DNA of 64,000 nucleotides from an uncultured Eubacteriales bacterium (GCA_902793605.1 CADBEB010000004.1:1-64000); one strand, 5' to 3'; counted from the stretch's first letter, positions 52,997 to 61,852 are shown. Notes: generated by a model from the letters alone, not told the origin. Numbers and translations are program-made.

Positions 52997-55900
52997 TCAT
53001 GCGTCCTCCGCCGGTTCCTCCGCTCCGGCTTCCTCTTCCGGTTCAGCTTCGCCTTCCGGCTCCTCCTGCATTTCCTTCGTTGCTTCCTCCGGCTCCGCTT
53101 CCACCGCTTCGGGTTCCCCGTCCTCCGTGGATGCCAGCGTCCGGATCTCGATCCCGTAGATGAAAGAGGTCCCCTTACCGGTCGTGCCGATCACCATGAT
53201 ATTGTTGTATACCGCCGGGGAAGCGATGACCTCCGCTTCCAGCTTCAGGGAAGCGGTCTTCGCCCCGCTCAGGCCTTCCACCATATAGATGTTCCCGTCC
53301 TGCGCGCACTGGATGATCCATCCGTCCCCGTTCTTGTCGTACACCGCCACAGGGGAGGATACCGTCCGGCTCTCCATGCCCATGGCCCACTGCACCTTGC
53401 CGGTGTCCTTGTCCAGCGCGATCAGGGCAGACTTGCTCTCACCGGGAACACCCAGCTGGTCGCAGCCTTCCTCGCTCAGGCCGGTCACCGTAAAGAAGAC
53501 CAGGTCCTTCAGTTTTTCCTCGCCGATCACCGGGGATGCCTTGGCGCCGACGTCTGCCTTTTCCTTCTTGCCCTTGACGACGCCGATGTCCGTGCACCAG
53601 GCTTCCTTGCCGCTCAGCGCGTCATACCGGCGGATCTGGATCTCGCCCTTCCCCTTCTTCCGGTTCGCGTACATGTTCGCCGTATAGAGGTTCAGCTCCC
53701 GGCTTTCCGTCAGGTCCAGCGCCACGGCTGCCATGACGGCGTCACCCGTAGCCGCCGCCCATACGGGATGGAGAGTGTCCGTGTCCACGCAGCGGAGGAC
53801 GCCGCCCATGTCCGCGTAGAAAACGTACTTGTCGTATGCCGCCAGCGAGCTTTCGACCGCCATCAGCGCGGTGCTCTTCTGTCCCTTCGCCTTGGAGGTC
53901 ATCGTCGTCTCCGACAGGTTGACCTTCAGCACGCCGACCTTCCAGTCAAACTCGGAGTTCAGCGCCTCCAGGTACAGCATACCGTTGTTCCCGGCCGTGA
54001 TCATGGTATCGCTCGTCCGGTCGTACAGGGCGGACGTCTCAAAGTTGCCGGCATTGTTCAGCGGCCGGCGGTGCTTGGTGTCCGAGCCGTCGATCAGTTT
54101 CAGTTCCTTCTGGTTGTACAGGTTGTAGGTCCGCAGGCCGATCCGCCCGGTCTTGACCTTCATTTTCCGGGCAAACTGTCCCACGCTCATGTAAGGCTCG
54201 CCCAGGGTATGCAGACTCGGCGTGCCGTTCATCGGATATCCGAGCTTGATGCTGTTGCGGGTGATGGAGCCGTCGTCCAGGTCTAAGAAGCGGATGTTGC
54301 CGTCCTGTCCGGCGATGATGACCTCCTTCAGCAGTTCCTTTTCCTGCTTGGTCTCATACAGGTTGCTCGCGGTCCGTACCTGCTTGCTCCATTTGACGAT
54401 CGCAGGCTGACCCGGCCAGCCGTAGCCGTAGAAGGTCTGGTTTACGCCGCGGGAACTGCCGCCCTCGACTTCCCACTTGATCTTCAGTCCGGTCGGTTCC
54501 GCCTCCAGCGGCCCGACCGCCGCATTCCGGCGGAAATTGTCTCCCCGGAAGGTCAGTACGCCCATCTTGCCCGCCGTATAGAGCGATGCCTCCGGCATAT
54601 GGATCAGTTCCTTTGCCGGCCGGTGGTAATCCTTCTGTTTTTTGCTCCCGACATAGACCGTCACGTTCGTGATCAGGTCAGGATTGGCTTCCGGCGCCGC
54701 TTCCACAACCAGCGGCGGCGTTTCAGTCGGTTTCTCGATCTCCTGCGGTTCGGGTGTGTCGGTCGGCACCGCCGTCCGCAGTTCGCCGACTTCGCGGAAG
54801 CTGTCGTCCCCGCCGCTGTCCTCGTCTTCGGCGGTCTCCGCCTCGCCGGCGCCTTCCTCGTCCGTTCCGTCTTCCGGTACGTCCCCGATGCCTTCAGCGT
54901 CAGCGTTTTCGTCCGTGTTTTCAGGATCTTCGGTATTCACGTCCCCGGGTGCTTCGGTTTCCCCCGGTGTTTCAGTCTCCACCGGCATTTCGGTTTCTTC
55001 GGGAAGCACCAGTTCCTGCGCTTCCGGCGGCAGGGTCAATTCCGGCTGCGCGTCCGCCGTTCCCGCCGTCGCCGCCGGCACGCCTTTTACCGCCAGCTTC
55101 GAGGACTTCCGGTCCGTTGTCTTCCATTCTTCGTCCTTCCCTGTGACCTCCAGGGTCAGGATGCCGTCAAAGTCCTCCTGCATGTCCAGCGTGATGATCC
55201 ACACCTTGCCGTCTGCATTGTCCGCGCTGGCAATCTTTGTCCGGATCTCTTTCCCCTCCGGATCAACCAGGCGAATGTCCTCAACGTCCTTCGTCGTCTT
55301 CACCGAGTAGGTCACGTCCGTGCAGACCATCGCCCCTTCGGGTTTGACCTCCTCGAAGCTGATGACCGGATTCGCGTCCATTGCCGGGGCTCCGCCGTTC
55401 CGGTTCCTCAGGACCAGCAGTGCCGTCAGCACGGCGCCTGCGATCAGCAGCGCCGCCACCAGCAGCTTCAGACCGCGCGAAGCCGGCCGTGCCGGCGGTT
55501 CCTTCGCGGTTTCGCCGCGGAAAGGCTGGCCCCGTCGTTCCAGGTAAGCCCTGGCTTCACGGTTCCCGCTGTATTCATAGGGATCCTGATTCCGATTGTT
55601 CGTGGTTTCCTCCCGCAGGTCCGTCTGCGCGGGGATCTGTTTGGTAAACCCTTCCTTCATCCTTCCCGGCGCATAGCCGACCGCAGACTGCTTCCGGAGT
55701 TCCTTTGCCAGTGCCCGTCCGTTCTGCCGTTCCTGCCACGCCGGTTTCTCCGCGGCAGGCCTCGGCGGCGCGACCATCGGGCGGGTCCCCGGCCTGCGGG
55801 GTTCCGGCCGTCCCGTGCCGTACGGCGCGGCAGCCATCCGCCTCGCTTCGGCCGGCACGCGGCTGTCCGCCCGCTGCATCGTGTCTTCCGACGGCTCGAC

Positions 55901-56221
55901 GTTCGTCACGGCGCTTGTTTCAGACAGGTCAAGCCGTTGGGTATCCCCGCTGGTGATCCCGTCCGCCGGTTCTTCTTCCGCTCGCTCCGCTGCTTTCGGT
56001 TCTTCCGTCACCGGCATGATCGGCTTGCGGAAGTCCACCTTTTCCTCCTCCGGATCTGCCGGCCTGCGGAAGTCGATCTTTTTTTCTTCCGTTTCCGGCG
56101 GCACCGGCCTGCGGTAAGGCGCTTCCGCCGCTTCGTCCCTCCCGGTCCCCCGCCGGCGGTGTCTGCGCTGAGCATTTATATCTGTATCGTTGAGAAATCC
56201 GTCACGGTTGTTTCTGTTCAA
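52997..56221 (-). CDS. Membrane-anchored PQQ-like beta-propeller protein
   Basis: A 1074-residue single-pass protein. Residues 1-248 are cytoplasmic, low-complexity and charged, with twice-repeated DFRRP/DFRKP boxes (about 50-67). One transmembrane helix (251-271) leads to an extracytoplasmic domain of about 790 residues: a beta-sandwich-like part, a Glu/Thr/Pro-rich acidic stalk (about 380-490), and a BamB/PQQ-type propeller (about 540-1030; for example GQDGNIRFLDLDDGS, ALDKDTGKVQWAMG, AQDGNIYMVEGLSG). The acidic tail is again Glu-rich. The start is TTG with AAGGAG ten bases upstream. Function is unknown; a cell-surface scaffold or sensor is plausible. It leads the glpK-pgsA-RNase PH unit. 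Confidence 0.85.
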   Translation of the reverse strand: MNRNNRDGFLNDTDINAQRRHRRRGTGRDEAAEAPYRRPVPPETEEKKIDFRRPADPEEEKVDFRKPIMPVTEEPKAAERAEEEPADGITSGDTQRLDLSETSAVTNVEPSEDTMQRADSRVPAEARRMAAAPYGTGRPEPRRPGTRPMVAPPRPAAEKPAWQERQNGRALAKELRKQSAVGYAPGRMKEGFTKQIPAQTDLREETTNNRNQDPYEYSGNREARAYLERRGQPFRGETAKEPPARPASRGLKLLVAALLIAGAVLTALLVLRNRNGGAPAMDANPVISFEEVKPEGAMVCTDVTYSVKTTKDVEDIRLVDPEGKEIRTKIASADNADGKVWIITLDMQEDFDGILTLEVTGKDEEWKTTDRKSSKLAVKGVPAATAGTADAQPELTLPPEAQELVLPEETEMPVETETPGETEAPGDVNTEDPENTDENADAEGIGDVPEDGTDEEGAGEAETAEDEDSGGDDSFREVGELRTAVPTDTPEPQEIEKPTETPPLVVEAAPEANPDLITNVTVYVGSKKQKDYHRPAKELIHMPEASLYTAGKMGVLTFRGDNFRRNAAVGPLEAEPTGLKIKWEVEGGSSRGVNQTFYGYGWPGQPAIVKWSKQVRTASNLYETKQEKELLKEVIIAGQDGNIRFLDLDDGSITRNSIKLGYPMNGTPSLHTLGEPYMSVGQFARKMKVKTGRIGLRTYNLYNQKELKLIDGSDTKHRRPLNNAGNFETSALYDRTSDTMITAGNNGMLYLEALNSEFDWKVGVLKVNLSETTMTSKAKGQKSTALMAVESSLAAYDKYVFYADMGGVLRCVDTDTLHPVWAAATGDAVMAAVALDLTESRELNLYTANMYANRKKGKGEIQIRRYDALSGKEAWCTDIGVVKGKKEKADVGAKASPVIGEEKLKDLVFFTVTGLSEEGCDQLGVPGESKSALIALDKDTGKVQWAMGMESRTVSSPVAVYDKNGDGWIIQCAQDGNIYMVEGLSGAKTASLKLEAEVIASPAVYNNIMVIGTTGKGTSFIYGIEIRTLASTEDGEPEAVEAEPEEATKEMQEEPEGEAEPEEEAGAEEPAEDA

Positions 56222-56264
56222 AGCCTCATCTCTCCTTCTCCATGCAAAGCCTGAGACAGTATAT

Positions 56265-56293
56265 ATTATAGTCCAAACCGGCCCTCCTCACAA
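56265..56293 (-). promoter_or_regulatory. Promoter of the beta-propeller-glpK-pgsA-RNase PH unit
   Basis: Minus strand: -35 TTGTGA (56288-56293), 17-bp spacer, -10 TATAAT (56265-56270). Divergent from the radical SAM gene promoter. Confidence 0.8.
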
Positions 56294-56305
56294 GTCCCGC
56301 CCTTC

Positions 56306-56334
56306 TTGCCTAATGACGCTCTTCATCCTATAAT
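56306..56334 (+). promoter_or_regulatory. Promoter of the radical SAM gene
   Basis: -35 TTGCCT (56306-56311), 17-bp spacer, -10 TATAAT (56329-56334); the same hexamers as the promoter at 3427-3455. Confidence 0.85.
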
Positions 56335-56340
56335 ACCTGA

Positions 56341-56485
56341 CAGGCAAAGGCCTGAAACAGAAAGAACCATGACAAGCCAGGCAACGACCGAGGGTTGCGG
56401 AACAAGGGGATGGTTCCTGCAGTTACACGGATGCGGGACGAAAGAACCGTCACCGCCGTACCGCAATCCGGAAGGATAACCCGTT
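56341..56485 (+). other. 145-nt leader of the radical SAM gene with several hairpins
   Basis: No open frame of note. Hairpins CAGGC/GCCTG, GCAAC/GTTGC and GGAAC/GTTCC are visible in order, and AAAGAACC-type sequences recall the GGGAAC hairpin unit near 32 kb. No known riboswitch consensus recognised. AAGGA precedes the ATG. Confidence 0.5.
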
Positions 56486-57358
56486 ATGAAGTGCAATCTA
56501 TGCCCCCGTCGGTGTAACGCGGATCGCTCCTCTCACTTTGGTTTCTGCCGCCTGGGCGGTGAGATGCTCATCGCCCGGATCGCTCCGCATTACTGGGAAG
56601 AGCCCCCGATCTCCGGCACCAACGGCACCGGAGCCGTCTTCTTCTCCGGCTGCACCCTGCGCTGTGTCTACTGCCAGAACGGCGACATTTCCCACCGCAA
56701 TGAAGGCAGTCCATTCACGCCCGCGGAGCTTTCGGATTCCCTGAAGCGCCTGGTGGACCTCGGTGTGCACACGGTTTCCTTCATCACCGCCACGCCTTTC
56801 ATTCCGCAGATCCTCGAAACTCTGTCTCTCTGGCGGCCGCCGGTTCCTCTGGTCTGGAATACCTCCGGTTATGAAACCGTCGAATCCCTCCGCCGCCTCG
56901 ACGGTGTCGTCGACGTTTATCTGCCCGACCTCAAGCATTTCACCGCCCGCTCCGGCCGCCTCTGCGCCGGCGCCCCGGACTATTTCGAACAGGCTTCCGC
57001 CGCCCTCGCCGAGATGTGCCGCCAGACCGGCTCACCGGAATATGATGCGGACGGAATCATGCGCCGCGGCACCCTCGTCCGCCACCTGATCCTGCCCGGC
57101 CTCACCGGGGAATCCCTCCGCCTCCTGACCTGGATTCGCGACAGTCTCCCGCCCGGTACTCCGGTCAGCCTCATGCGGCAGTACATCCCCTGCAACGGCG
57201 TTTCCGTTCCCGGGCTCGACCGCCGCATCACCGACCGCGAGTACCGCCGCGTCCGCGACCATATGCTGGCTCTCGGCCTCCCCGGTTTCCTCCAGGAACC
57301 TGACTCCGCCGACAGGGACTTCATCCCCCTCTTCAACCGGCCCGAAAGCTTCGTCTGA
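56486..57358 (+). CDS. Radical SAM protein, pyruvate-formate-lyase-activating enzyme-like
   Basis: A 290-residue radical SAM protein. It starts with a cysteine-rich region (CNLCPRRCNADRSSHFGFCRLG) that may carry an extra cluster, then the radical SAM motif CTLRCVYCQN, and GTGAVFFSG and VWNTSGYE core segments typical of the PflA-like (COG1313) group. Members of this group often have no partner assigned; no glycyl radical enzyme gene is adjacent. It has its own promoter and a long structured leader. Confidence 0.92.
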   Translation: MKCNLCPRRCNADRSSHFGFCRLGGEMLIARIAPHYWEEPPISGTNGTGAVFFSGCTLRCVYCQNGDISHRNEGSPFTPAELSDSLKRLVDLGVHTVSFITATPFIPQILETLSLWRPPVPLVWNTSGYETVESLRRLDGVVDVYLPDLKHFTARSGRLCAGAPDYFEQASAALAEMCRQTGSPEYDADGIMRRGTLVRHLILPGLTGESLRLLTWIRDSLPPGTPVSLMRQYIPCNGVSVPGLDRRITDREYRRVRDHMLALGLPGFLQEPDSADRDFIPLFNRPESFV

Positions 57359-57460
57359 ATAACGGTGTCGCCCTTCCCGATAAAAAGTATTACATTTTAA
57401 TAACAATTCCGCATTTTTCCGGAAAAAAGGATCCCGCCGAATATCTGCCGGCCGATTCTA

Positions 57461-57469
57461 TGGTATGAT
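57461..57469 (+). promoter_or_regulatory. Extended -10 promoter of the ABC transporter pair
   Basis: TG-G-TATGAT (TG at 57461-57462, -10 at 57464-57469). No good -35. The start codon is 34 bp downstream. Confidence 0.55.
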
Positions 57470-57502
57470 AAATTAATAAATCTATTCTTCGGGGTGAAGC
57501 AA

Positions 57503-58861
57503 ATGGATCCTGTCAGGTTTCTGAGCATGTTCACGCTGTTTTTCCTTTCGGTGGACCTGAAAAACAGTTCGTTTTATCTGATCCTGAACCTCCTCTATCT
57601 CATCGGGATGTGGGGCATTTTCAAAAAGTGCGGCCTCACGCCCTGGCACGCGCTGATTCCCTGCCTGCGGGAGCACAAACTGGGCGAAGCAACCGGACTG
57701 GAGAAGGAAGGCCGGATCGCTGCCCTGCTCCACGGGATCATGATCCTGATCAATGAGGTCGCTCTGCTGACCACACCGGACAGCCAGACGAGTTCGGGCA
57801 GCCTTCTCAATATCGCCACCATTTTTGTCGGTCTGATCCAGTTTATTTATCTCGCCAAGCTGTATCTCGGTCTCTGCGAGGTCTTCGACCGGAAAAAGCG
57901 CTGGATCCTCCTCTGGCTCTTCCTCGACAGCGTCCCCGCCGTCCTCTGGGGCTGGCTGAAGAAGTACCAGCCGCTGTGGACCGCCGCCGAGATGAAGAAC
58001 GACGCCACGTCCTACTTCTCCGGTTCGAAGGCGGCTGTCCTCGACCAGGGCCTGACCGTTAACCTCGAGGAGCGGACCGCGACCGAGTTTTTTAAGAAGA
58101 AATATCTTCTCCGCGATATCCACATGTATATCCAGCCTGGCCATATGGTCCTCCTCCTGGGCGGATCCGGCGCCGGCAAAACCACCTATATCAACGCCGT
58201 CAACGGCTATGAGAAAGCCAAGGCGGAAGTCGTACTGAACGGCCATAACATGTACAGGGAATACAAGGACATGCAGTATGACATCGGCTTCGTTCCCCAG
58301 CAGGACCTGATGCGCGGGTCGGACACTGTCTACCGCACCCTCATGGATGCCGCCACCCTGCGTCTGCCCTCGGCCTTCACCCATGAGGAGCGGGAGAAAC
58401 GGGTCGAGGAAGTCATGGATATCTTCGGCCTCACCCCCGTCAAAAACAACCTGGTTGTGAAGCTTTCCGGCGGCCAGCGCAAGCGCCTGTCCATCGCCAT
58501 GGAGTTCATCTCCAATCCGACCCTCTTCATCCTGGATGAACCGGACAGCGGCCTGGACGGCGTCATGGCCCGGGAACTCTTCCTGCAGCTGCGTCAGATT
58601 GCGGACCAGGGCAAGATCATTATCGTCATCACCCATACGCCGGACCGGGTCATCGACCTGTTCGACGACGTGATCGTCCTCGCCAAGGATGCGAACCGCA
58701 CCGGCCGTCTCGCCTGGTTCGGCCCCATCGAGGACGCGCGCGCCTTCTTCGGCAAGGAGAAAATGGAAGAGATCGTCAAGGCCGTCAACCGGCAGGAAGA
58801 AGGCGGCGAAGGCCGCGCGGACGAGTTCATCATGAAATACGCGGAGGTGCAGCATGTCTGA
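57503..58861 (+). CDS. ABCG-like ABC transporter ATPase with an N-terminal membrane domain
   Basis: A 452-residue protein. The first 165 residues hold about four hydrophobic segments, with WGIFKKCGLTPWHALIP resembling the DUF5684 small membrane domain. The rest is an ABC ATPase: Walker A LLGGSGAGKTTY, Q-loop in VPQQDLM, signature KLSGGQRKRLSIAMEF, Walker B LFILDEPDSGLDG, H-loop ITHTPD. The signature and the position of the ATPase resemble eukaryotic ABCG half-transporters. The start ATG (57503) has GGGGTG six bases upstream. It overlaps the permease gene by 8 bp; the two form one exporter. Confidence 0.92.
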   Translation: MDPVRFLSMFTLFFLSVDLKNSSFYLILNLLYLIGMWGIFKKCGLTPWHALIPCLREHKLGEATGLEKEGRIAALLHGIMILINEVALLTTPDSQTSSGSLLNIATIFVGLIQFIYLAKLYLGLCEVFDRKKRWILLWLFLDSVPAVLWGWLKKYQPLWTAAEMKNDATSYFSGSKAAVLDQGLTVNLEERTATEFFKKKYLLRDIHMYIQPGHMVLLLGGSGAGKTTYINAVNGYEKAKAEVVLNGHNMYREYKDMQYDIGFVPQQDLMRGSDTVYRTLMDAATLRLPSAFTHEEREKRVEEVMDIFGLTPVKNNLVVKLSGGQRKRLSIAMEFISNPTLFILDEPDSGLDGVMARELFLQLRQIADQGKIIIVITHTPDRVIDLFDDVIVLAKDANRTGRLAWFGPIEDARAFFGKEKMEEIVKAVNRQEEGGEGRADEFIMKYAEVQHV

Positions 58862-60137
58862 AAAGAATAAAACCGGAAGAAGCCGGCTCCGCCGGATCCG
58901 GCATACCGGCCGCCTCGACCAGGTCTTTATCTACCTGGGCAAGCAACTCCGCTTCTTCATCAACCAGAGTGACTGGAAGGTCCTGCCCATGGCGGCGATC
59001 ATCGCCGGCCTGGTCGGCATGGTCATCCGCAGACGCTTCTTTGTCAACATGGAAGGCAGCCTGATCGGCGCCTTTGCCCTCACCTGCGTCGCCCTGTGGA
59101 ACGGCTGCTTCAACTCAATCCAGTCCGTTTGCCGCGAACGGCCGATCGTCAAGCGGGAGCACCGCTCGGGCATGCATATCTCCGCCTACGTCACGGCGCA
59201 TATGATCTATCAGTTCATGCTGTGCGCCGCCCAGACAGCGCTGACCATGTTCGTCCTCCGCCAGCTGTCCGTGCCGATCCCGCGGGGATACGGCAGCGGC
59301 CTCATCACCCCCTGGATGATCTTCGATATCGGCCTGACGATGTTCCTTATTTCCTATGCGGCAGACATGATGAGCCTTTTCCTGTCCAGCATTTCCCATA
59401 CCACCACCGGAGCCATGACCATCATGCCCTTTATCCTGATCTTCCAGCTGGTCTTCTCCGGCGGTGTGATCCCGCTGCCTGAGTGGAGCCGTCCCCTGTC
59501 CAATTTCACGATCACCAATTACGGCATCCGCGCCCTGGCCGCCCAGAGCGGGTATAACGAGCTGCCCATGACCTCCGTCTGGAACACGCTCTCCGGCATG
59601 AAGGGCAGCGAGATCGGCGGAACCGTCACCTTCGGGGAGATCCTCGACAAGCTGGACAGTCCCGTCGTGGCGGAAAAGCGGGAGAAAGTCGTCGTAAAGT
59701 CTATGACCGCGGGCGATATTGTCCGGATCCTGGCCGATCCGTCGACAGGCCTTCGGGAAAAGACGGTCGGGGATACGACCCTCGGCACGGTCCTGGACGA
59801 ACTGCAGAAAGACCCGGACTTTTCCGGCCAGAAGGTCAGCGATCCGCTCACCGTCGGGGAGATCGTGGACTTCCTGAAGACCAATCAGACGGTCCAGGCC
59901 CAGCGCGACAAGTCGTTCACCGTGAAGATGACCGTCGGTGAGATGCTCAACATCCTCGGCGAAGAGAATGTGAAGTCCTTTGTCCAGCGCAAGACCGCCG
60001 AAGCCGCCTATAAACCGGAATACGAGAGCTCAACCCGGAACATCGTCAAAAACTGGCTGTTGCTGGCCCTTTTCATCTTCATCTTCGCCGCCCTGTCCAC
60101 CATTGTCCTGGAACTTATCGACAAAGACAAAAGATAG
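58854..60137 (+). CDS. ABC-2 type permease with five internal T-x-G-E-I repeats
   Basis: A 427-residue permease partner of the ATPase. Hydrophobic helices occur at about 43-60, 68-85, 112-135, 150-170, 185-205 and 400-420, as in ABCG/ABC-2 permeases. Between the fifth and last helices lies a 140-residue soluble domain with five copies of a T-x-G-E-I-V/L-D-x-L motif at residues 258-267, 284-293, 308-317, 332-341 and 359-368, spaced 24-27 residues. This domain probably sits outside the membrane and is not typical of the family. Substrate unknown; neighbours suggest an envelope or stress role. Confidence 0.9.
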   Translation: MSEKNKTGRSRLRRIRHTGRLDQVFIYLGKQLRFFINQSDWKVLPMAAIIAGLVGMVIRRRFFVNMEGSLIGAFALTCVALWNGCFNSIQSVCRERPIVKREHRSGMHISAYVTAHMIYQFMLCAAQTALTMFVLRQLSVPIPRGYGSGLITPWMIFDIGLTMFLISYAADMMSLFLSSISHTTTGAMTIMPFILIFQLVFSGGVIPLPEWSRPLSNFTITNYGIRALAAQSGYNELPMTSVWNTLSGMKGSEIGGTVTFGEILDKLDSPVVAEKREKVVVKSMTAGDIVRILADPSTGLREKTVGDTTLGTVLDELQKDPDFSGQKVSDPLTVGEIVDFLKTNQTVQAQRDKSFTVKMTVGEMLNILGEENVKSFVQRKTAEAAYKPEYESSTRNIVKNWLLLALFIFIFAALSTIVLELIDKDKR

Positions 60138-60147
60138 CTGAAAGGAG

Positions 60148-60205
60148 TTTAGGGGGACGCTGACGCCCGCGGTGCGCGTGCGTTTCCTTACGGAACCCCC
60201 CTAAA
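60148..60205 (+). repeat. Shortened GC-rich intergenic element, copy E, between a ribosome site and its start codon
   Basis: Perfect 9-bp outer stem TTTAGGGGG (60148-60156) and CCCCCTAAA (60197-60205), with ACGCTGACGCCCGCGG, GTGCGCGTGCG and TTTCCTTACGGAA inside. GGAG (60144-60147) abuts the left arm, and the ATG of the next gene begins 7 nt after the right arm. Confidence 0.92.
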
Positions 60206-60212
60206 GCAAACT

Positions 60213-61076
60213 ATGGAAGCAATCAATCAGTTTCTTGCAGAACACCCGACCATCTCCTCCTGGGGAAAGCTGGGCATCAACCTGGTGATCGCCGTTGTCA
60301 TCTGCTTTTTTCTCCTGAAGCTGGAAAAGAAGATCGCGAAGCAGTGGGTTTCGAAGTTCGACGGCATCAATGCCCGCTTTACCGAAAAGGTGATCCGCTT
60401 CGTCATCATCTTCATCGCCGCCATGTGGGTTATCATGTCCAACGATATCACCAAGTCCTTCGGCAGCTCCCTCTTCCAGGGAACCGCCGTCCTCGCGGCG
60501 ATCGCCGGCTTCGCAGCCAAACCGGTCCTCTCCGATATGCTCTGCGGCTTCATGCTCAGCGCGACCAAACCGTTCAACATCGGCGATCGGATCGAGATGG
60601 AGGACGGCACCGCCGGCATCGTGCAGGATATCACGATCCGCCACGTCGTCCTCAAGGGGATCGACACCCTGAAATACGTCGTTCCCAACAGCGAGATGAA
60701 CGCCATGCGCATCACCAACCTCAGCCATCATACAAAGACGCGCAGCATCCATTTCCGCTTTTCCGTCGGCCTTTATTCGGATGTAGAGCAGGTCAAGAAA
60801 CTTATTGCGGACGCAATCAAAAGCAGTCCCTTCACCGTTCCGCGGAGCGGCGGGGACTATTCACCCGTATATTTTATCCGTTACCTGTCCAACGGCCTGG
60901 AGATGGCCGTCACCGTTTACTATGCGCCGGAAAGCCCGACTGAGGTCGTCAAGGACGACGTCAACTGCCGGGTCAACACCGCGCTGAATGCCGCCCGCAT
61001 CGAGATCCCGTACGATTATATGACCGTCGTCATGAACAACGGCCAGCCGGAGGATTTCGAAGCGACCCCCACCTGA
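60213..61076 (+). CDS. MscS-family small-conductance mechanosensitive channel
   Basis: A 287-residue channel with three N-terminal helices (about 17-35, 62-82, 92-120) and the MscS pore and beta domain: LAAIAGFAAKPVLSDMLCGFML, then PFNIGDRIEMEDGTAGIVQDITIRHVVLKG and VVPNSEMNAMRITNLS. The C-terminal alpha/beta vestibule follows. It relieves turgor under hypo-osmotic shock. The start has no adjacent Shine-Dalgarno; GGAG lies 65 bp upstream on the other side of a stem-loop element. It is downstream of the ABC permease in the same direction. Confidence 0.93.
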   Translation: MEAINQFLAEHPTISSWGKLGINLVIAVVICFFLLKLEKKIAKQWVSKFDGINARFTEKVIRFVIIFIAAMWVIMSNDITKSFGSSLFQGTAVLAAIAGFAAKPVLSDMLCGFMLSATKPFNIGDRIEMEDGTAGIVQDITIRHVVLKGIDTLKYVVPNSEMNAMRITNLSHHTKTRSIHFRFSVGLYSDVEQVKKLIADAIKSSPFTVPRSGGDYSPVYFIRYLSNGLEMAVTVYYAPESPTEVVKDDVNCRVNTALNAARIEIPYDYMTVVMNNGQPEDFEATPT

Positions 61077-61100
61077 CCGTTCCTGCCGCAGCGGACCACA

Positions 61101-61823
61101 TTATCCGGAAGCCATCGACCACTGTTTCAGGATCCCGAACAGTTCATCGAAAGAAGCCGCGCAATAGTCGATCCCGTATTCTGCCATGGCCTTCCGGATA
61201 TCTCCCGACGGCATGAACCAAACCGAAGCCAGCGAGGCATTCTTTGCGCCGAGCATATCCGAGGACAGCGAATCGCCGATCATGATGCACGACGCTCCCG
61301 GTTCTCCGATCCCCTCCAGGCAGCGGTCGAAGAATTCAGCGGCGGGTTTTGTGACCCCCATCTCTTCACTGATAAACAAACCGTCAATATACCGGTCAAG
61401 GCCTGTGGAGGCGATTCTCCCCTTTGCGTTAACCGTCGCGCCGTTGGAAGCGATATAGATCCGGGCGAAGGGGATCTCTTTTTTGACCTTCTCTACAAAC
61501 TCCAGCGCGCCGTCCATCAGCACGCCGTTCACAGACATCGTCCGGATGAATTCGTCGTTGACCTTCAGCGGATCCAGCCGGGACGCGTCTCCCTCACACC
61601 GGCTGAACACATCCAGGAACCGCTTCGTAAACAGCTCGGTCCGGGTGATCGTCCCTTTTTCCAGTTCCAGCCAGAGGGATTGATTATAAGCTTTAAACGC
61701 CCGGTAGATCCCGTCGGAAAACGAAAAGCCGTTTTCCCTGAGCACGATCCCGAGGGCTTTGTATTCGGACGCATGGAAGTCCAGCAGCGTCTGGTCCAGA
61801 TCAAAGAGGAAATTACGGTGCAT
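61101..61823 (-). CDS. HAD-family hydrolase (YjjG-like nucleotidase)
   Basis: A 240-residue HAD phosphatase. Motif I is FLFDLDQTLLDF, motif II IASNGA, motif III KPAAEFF and motif IV MIGDSLSSDMLGAKNA. The helical cap between motifs I and II and overall pattern fit YjjG/YfnB-type (non-canonical pyrimidine) nucleotidases, but substrate assignment within HAD proteins is uncertain. The start at 61823 has AGGAG eleven bases upstream; the first in-frame ATG, three codons before, is too close to it. Confidence 0.9.
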   Translation of the reverse strand: MHRNFLFDLDQTLLDFHASEYKALGIVLRENGFSFSDGIYRAFKAYNQSLWLELEKGTITRTELFTKRFLDVFSRCEGDASRLDPLKVNDEFIRTMSVNGVLMDGALEFVEKVKKEIPFARIYIASNGATVNAKGRIASTGLDRYIDGLFISEEMGVTKPAAEFFDRCLEGIGEPGASCIMIGDSLSSDMLGAKNASLASVWFMPSGDIRKAMAEYGIDYCAASFDELFGILKQWSMASG

Positions 61824-61852
61824 CGTTATCATATCTCCTGTGCATTTCAGGA

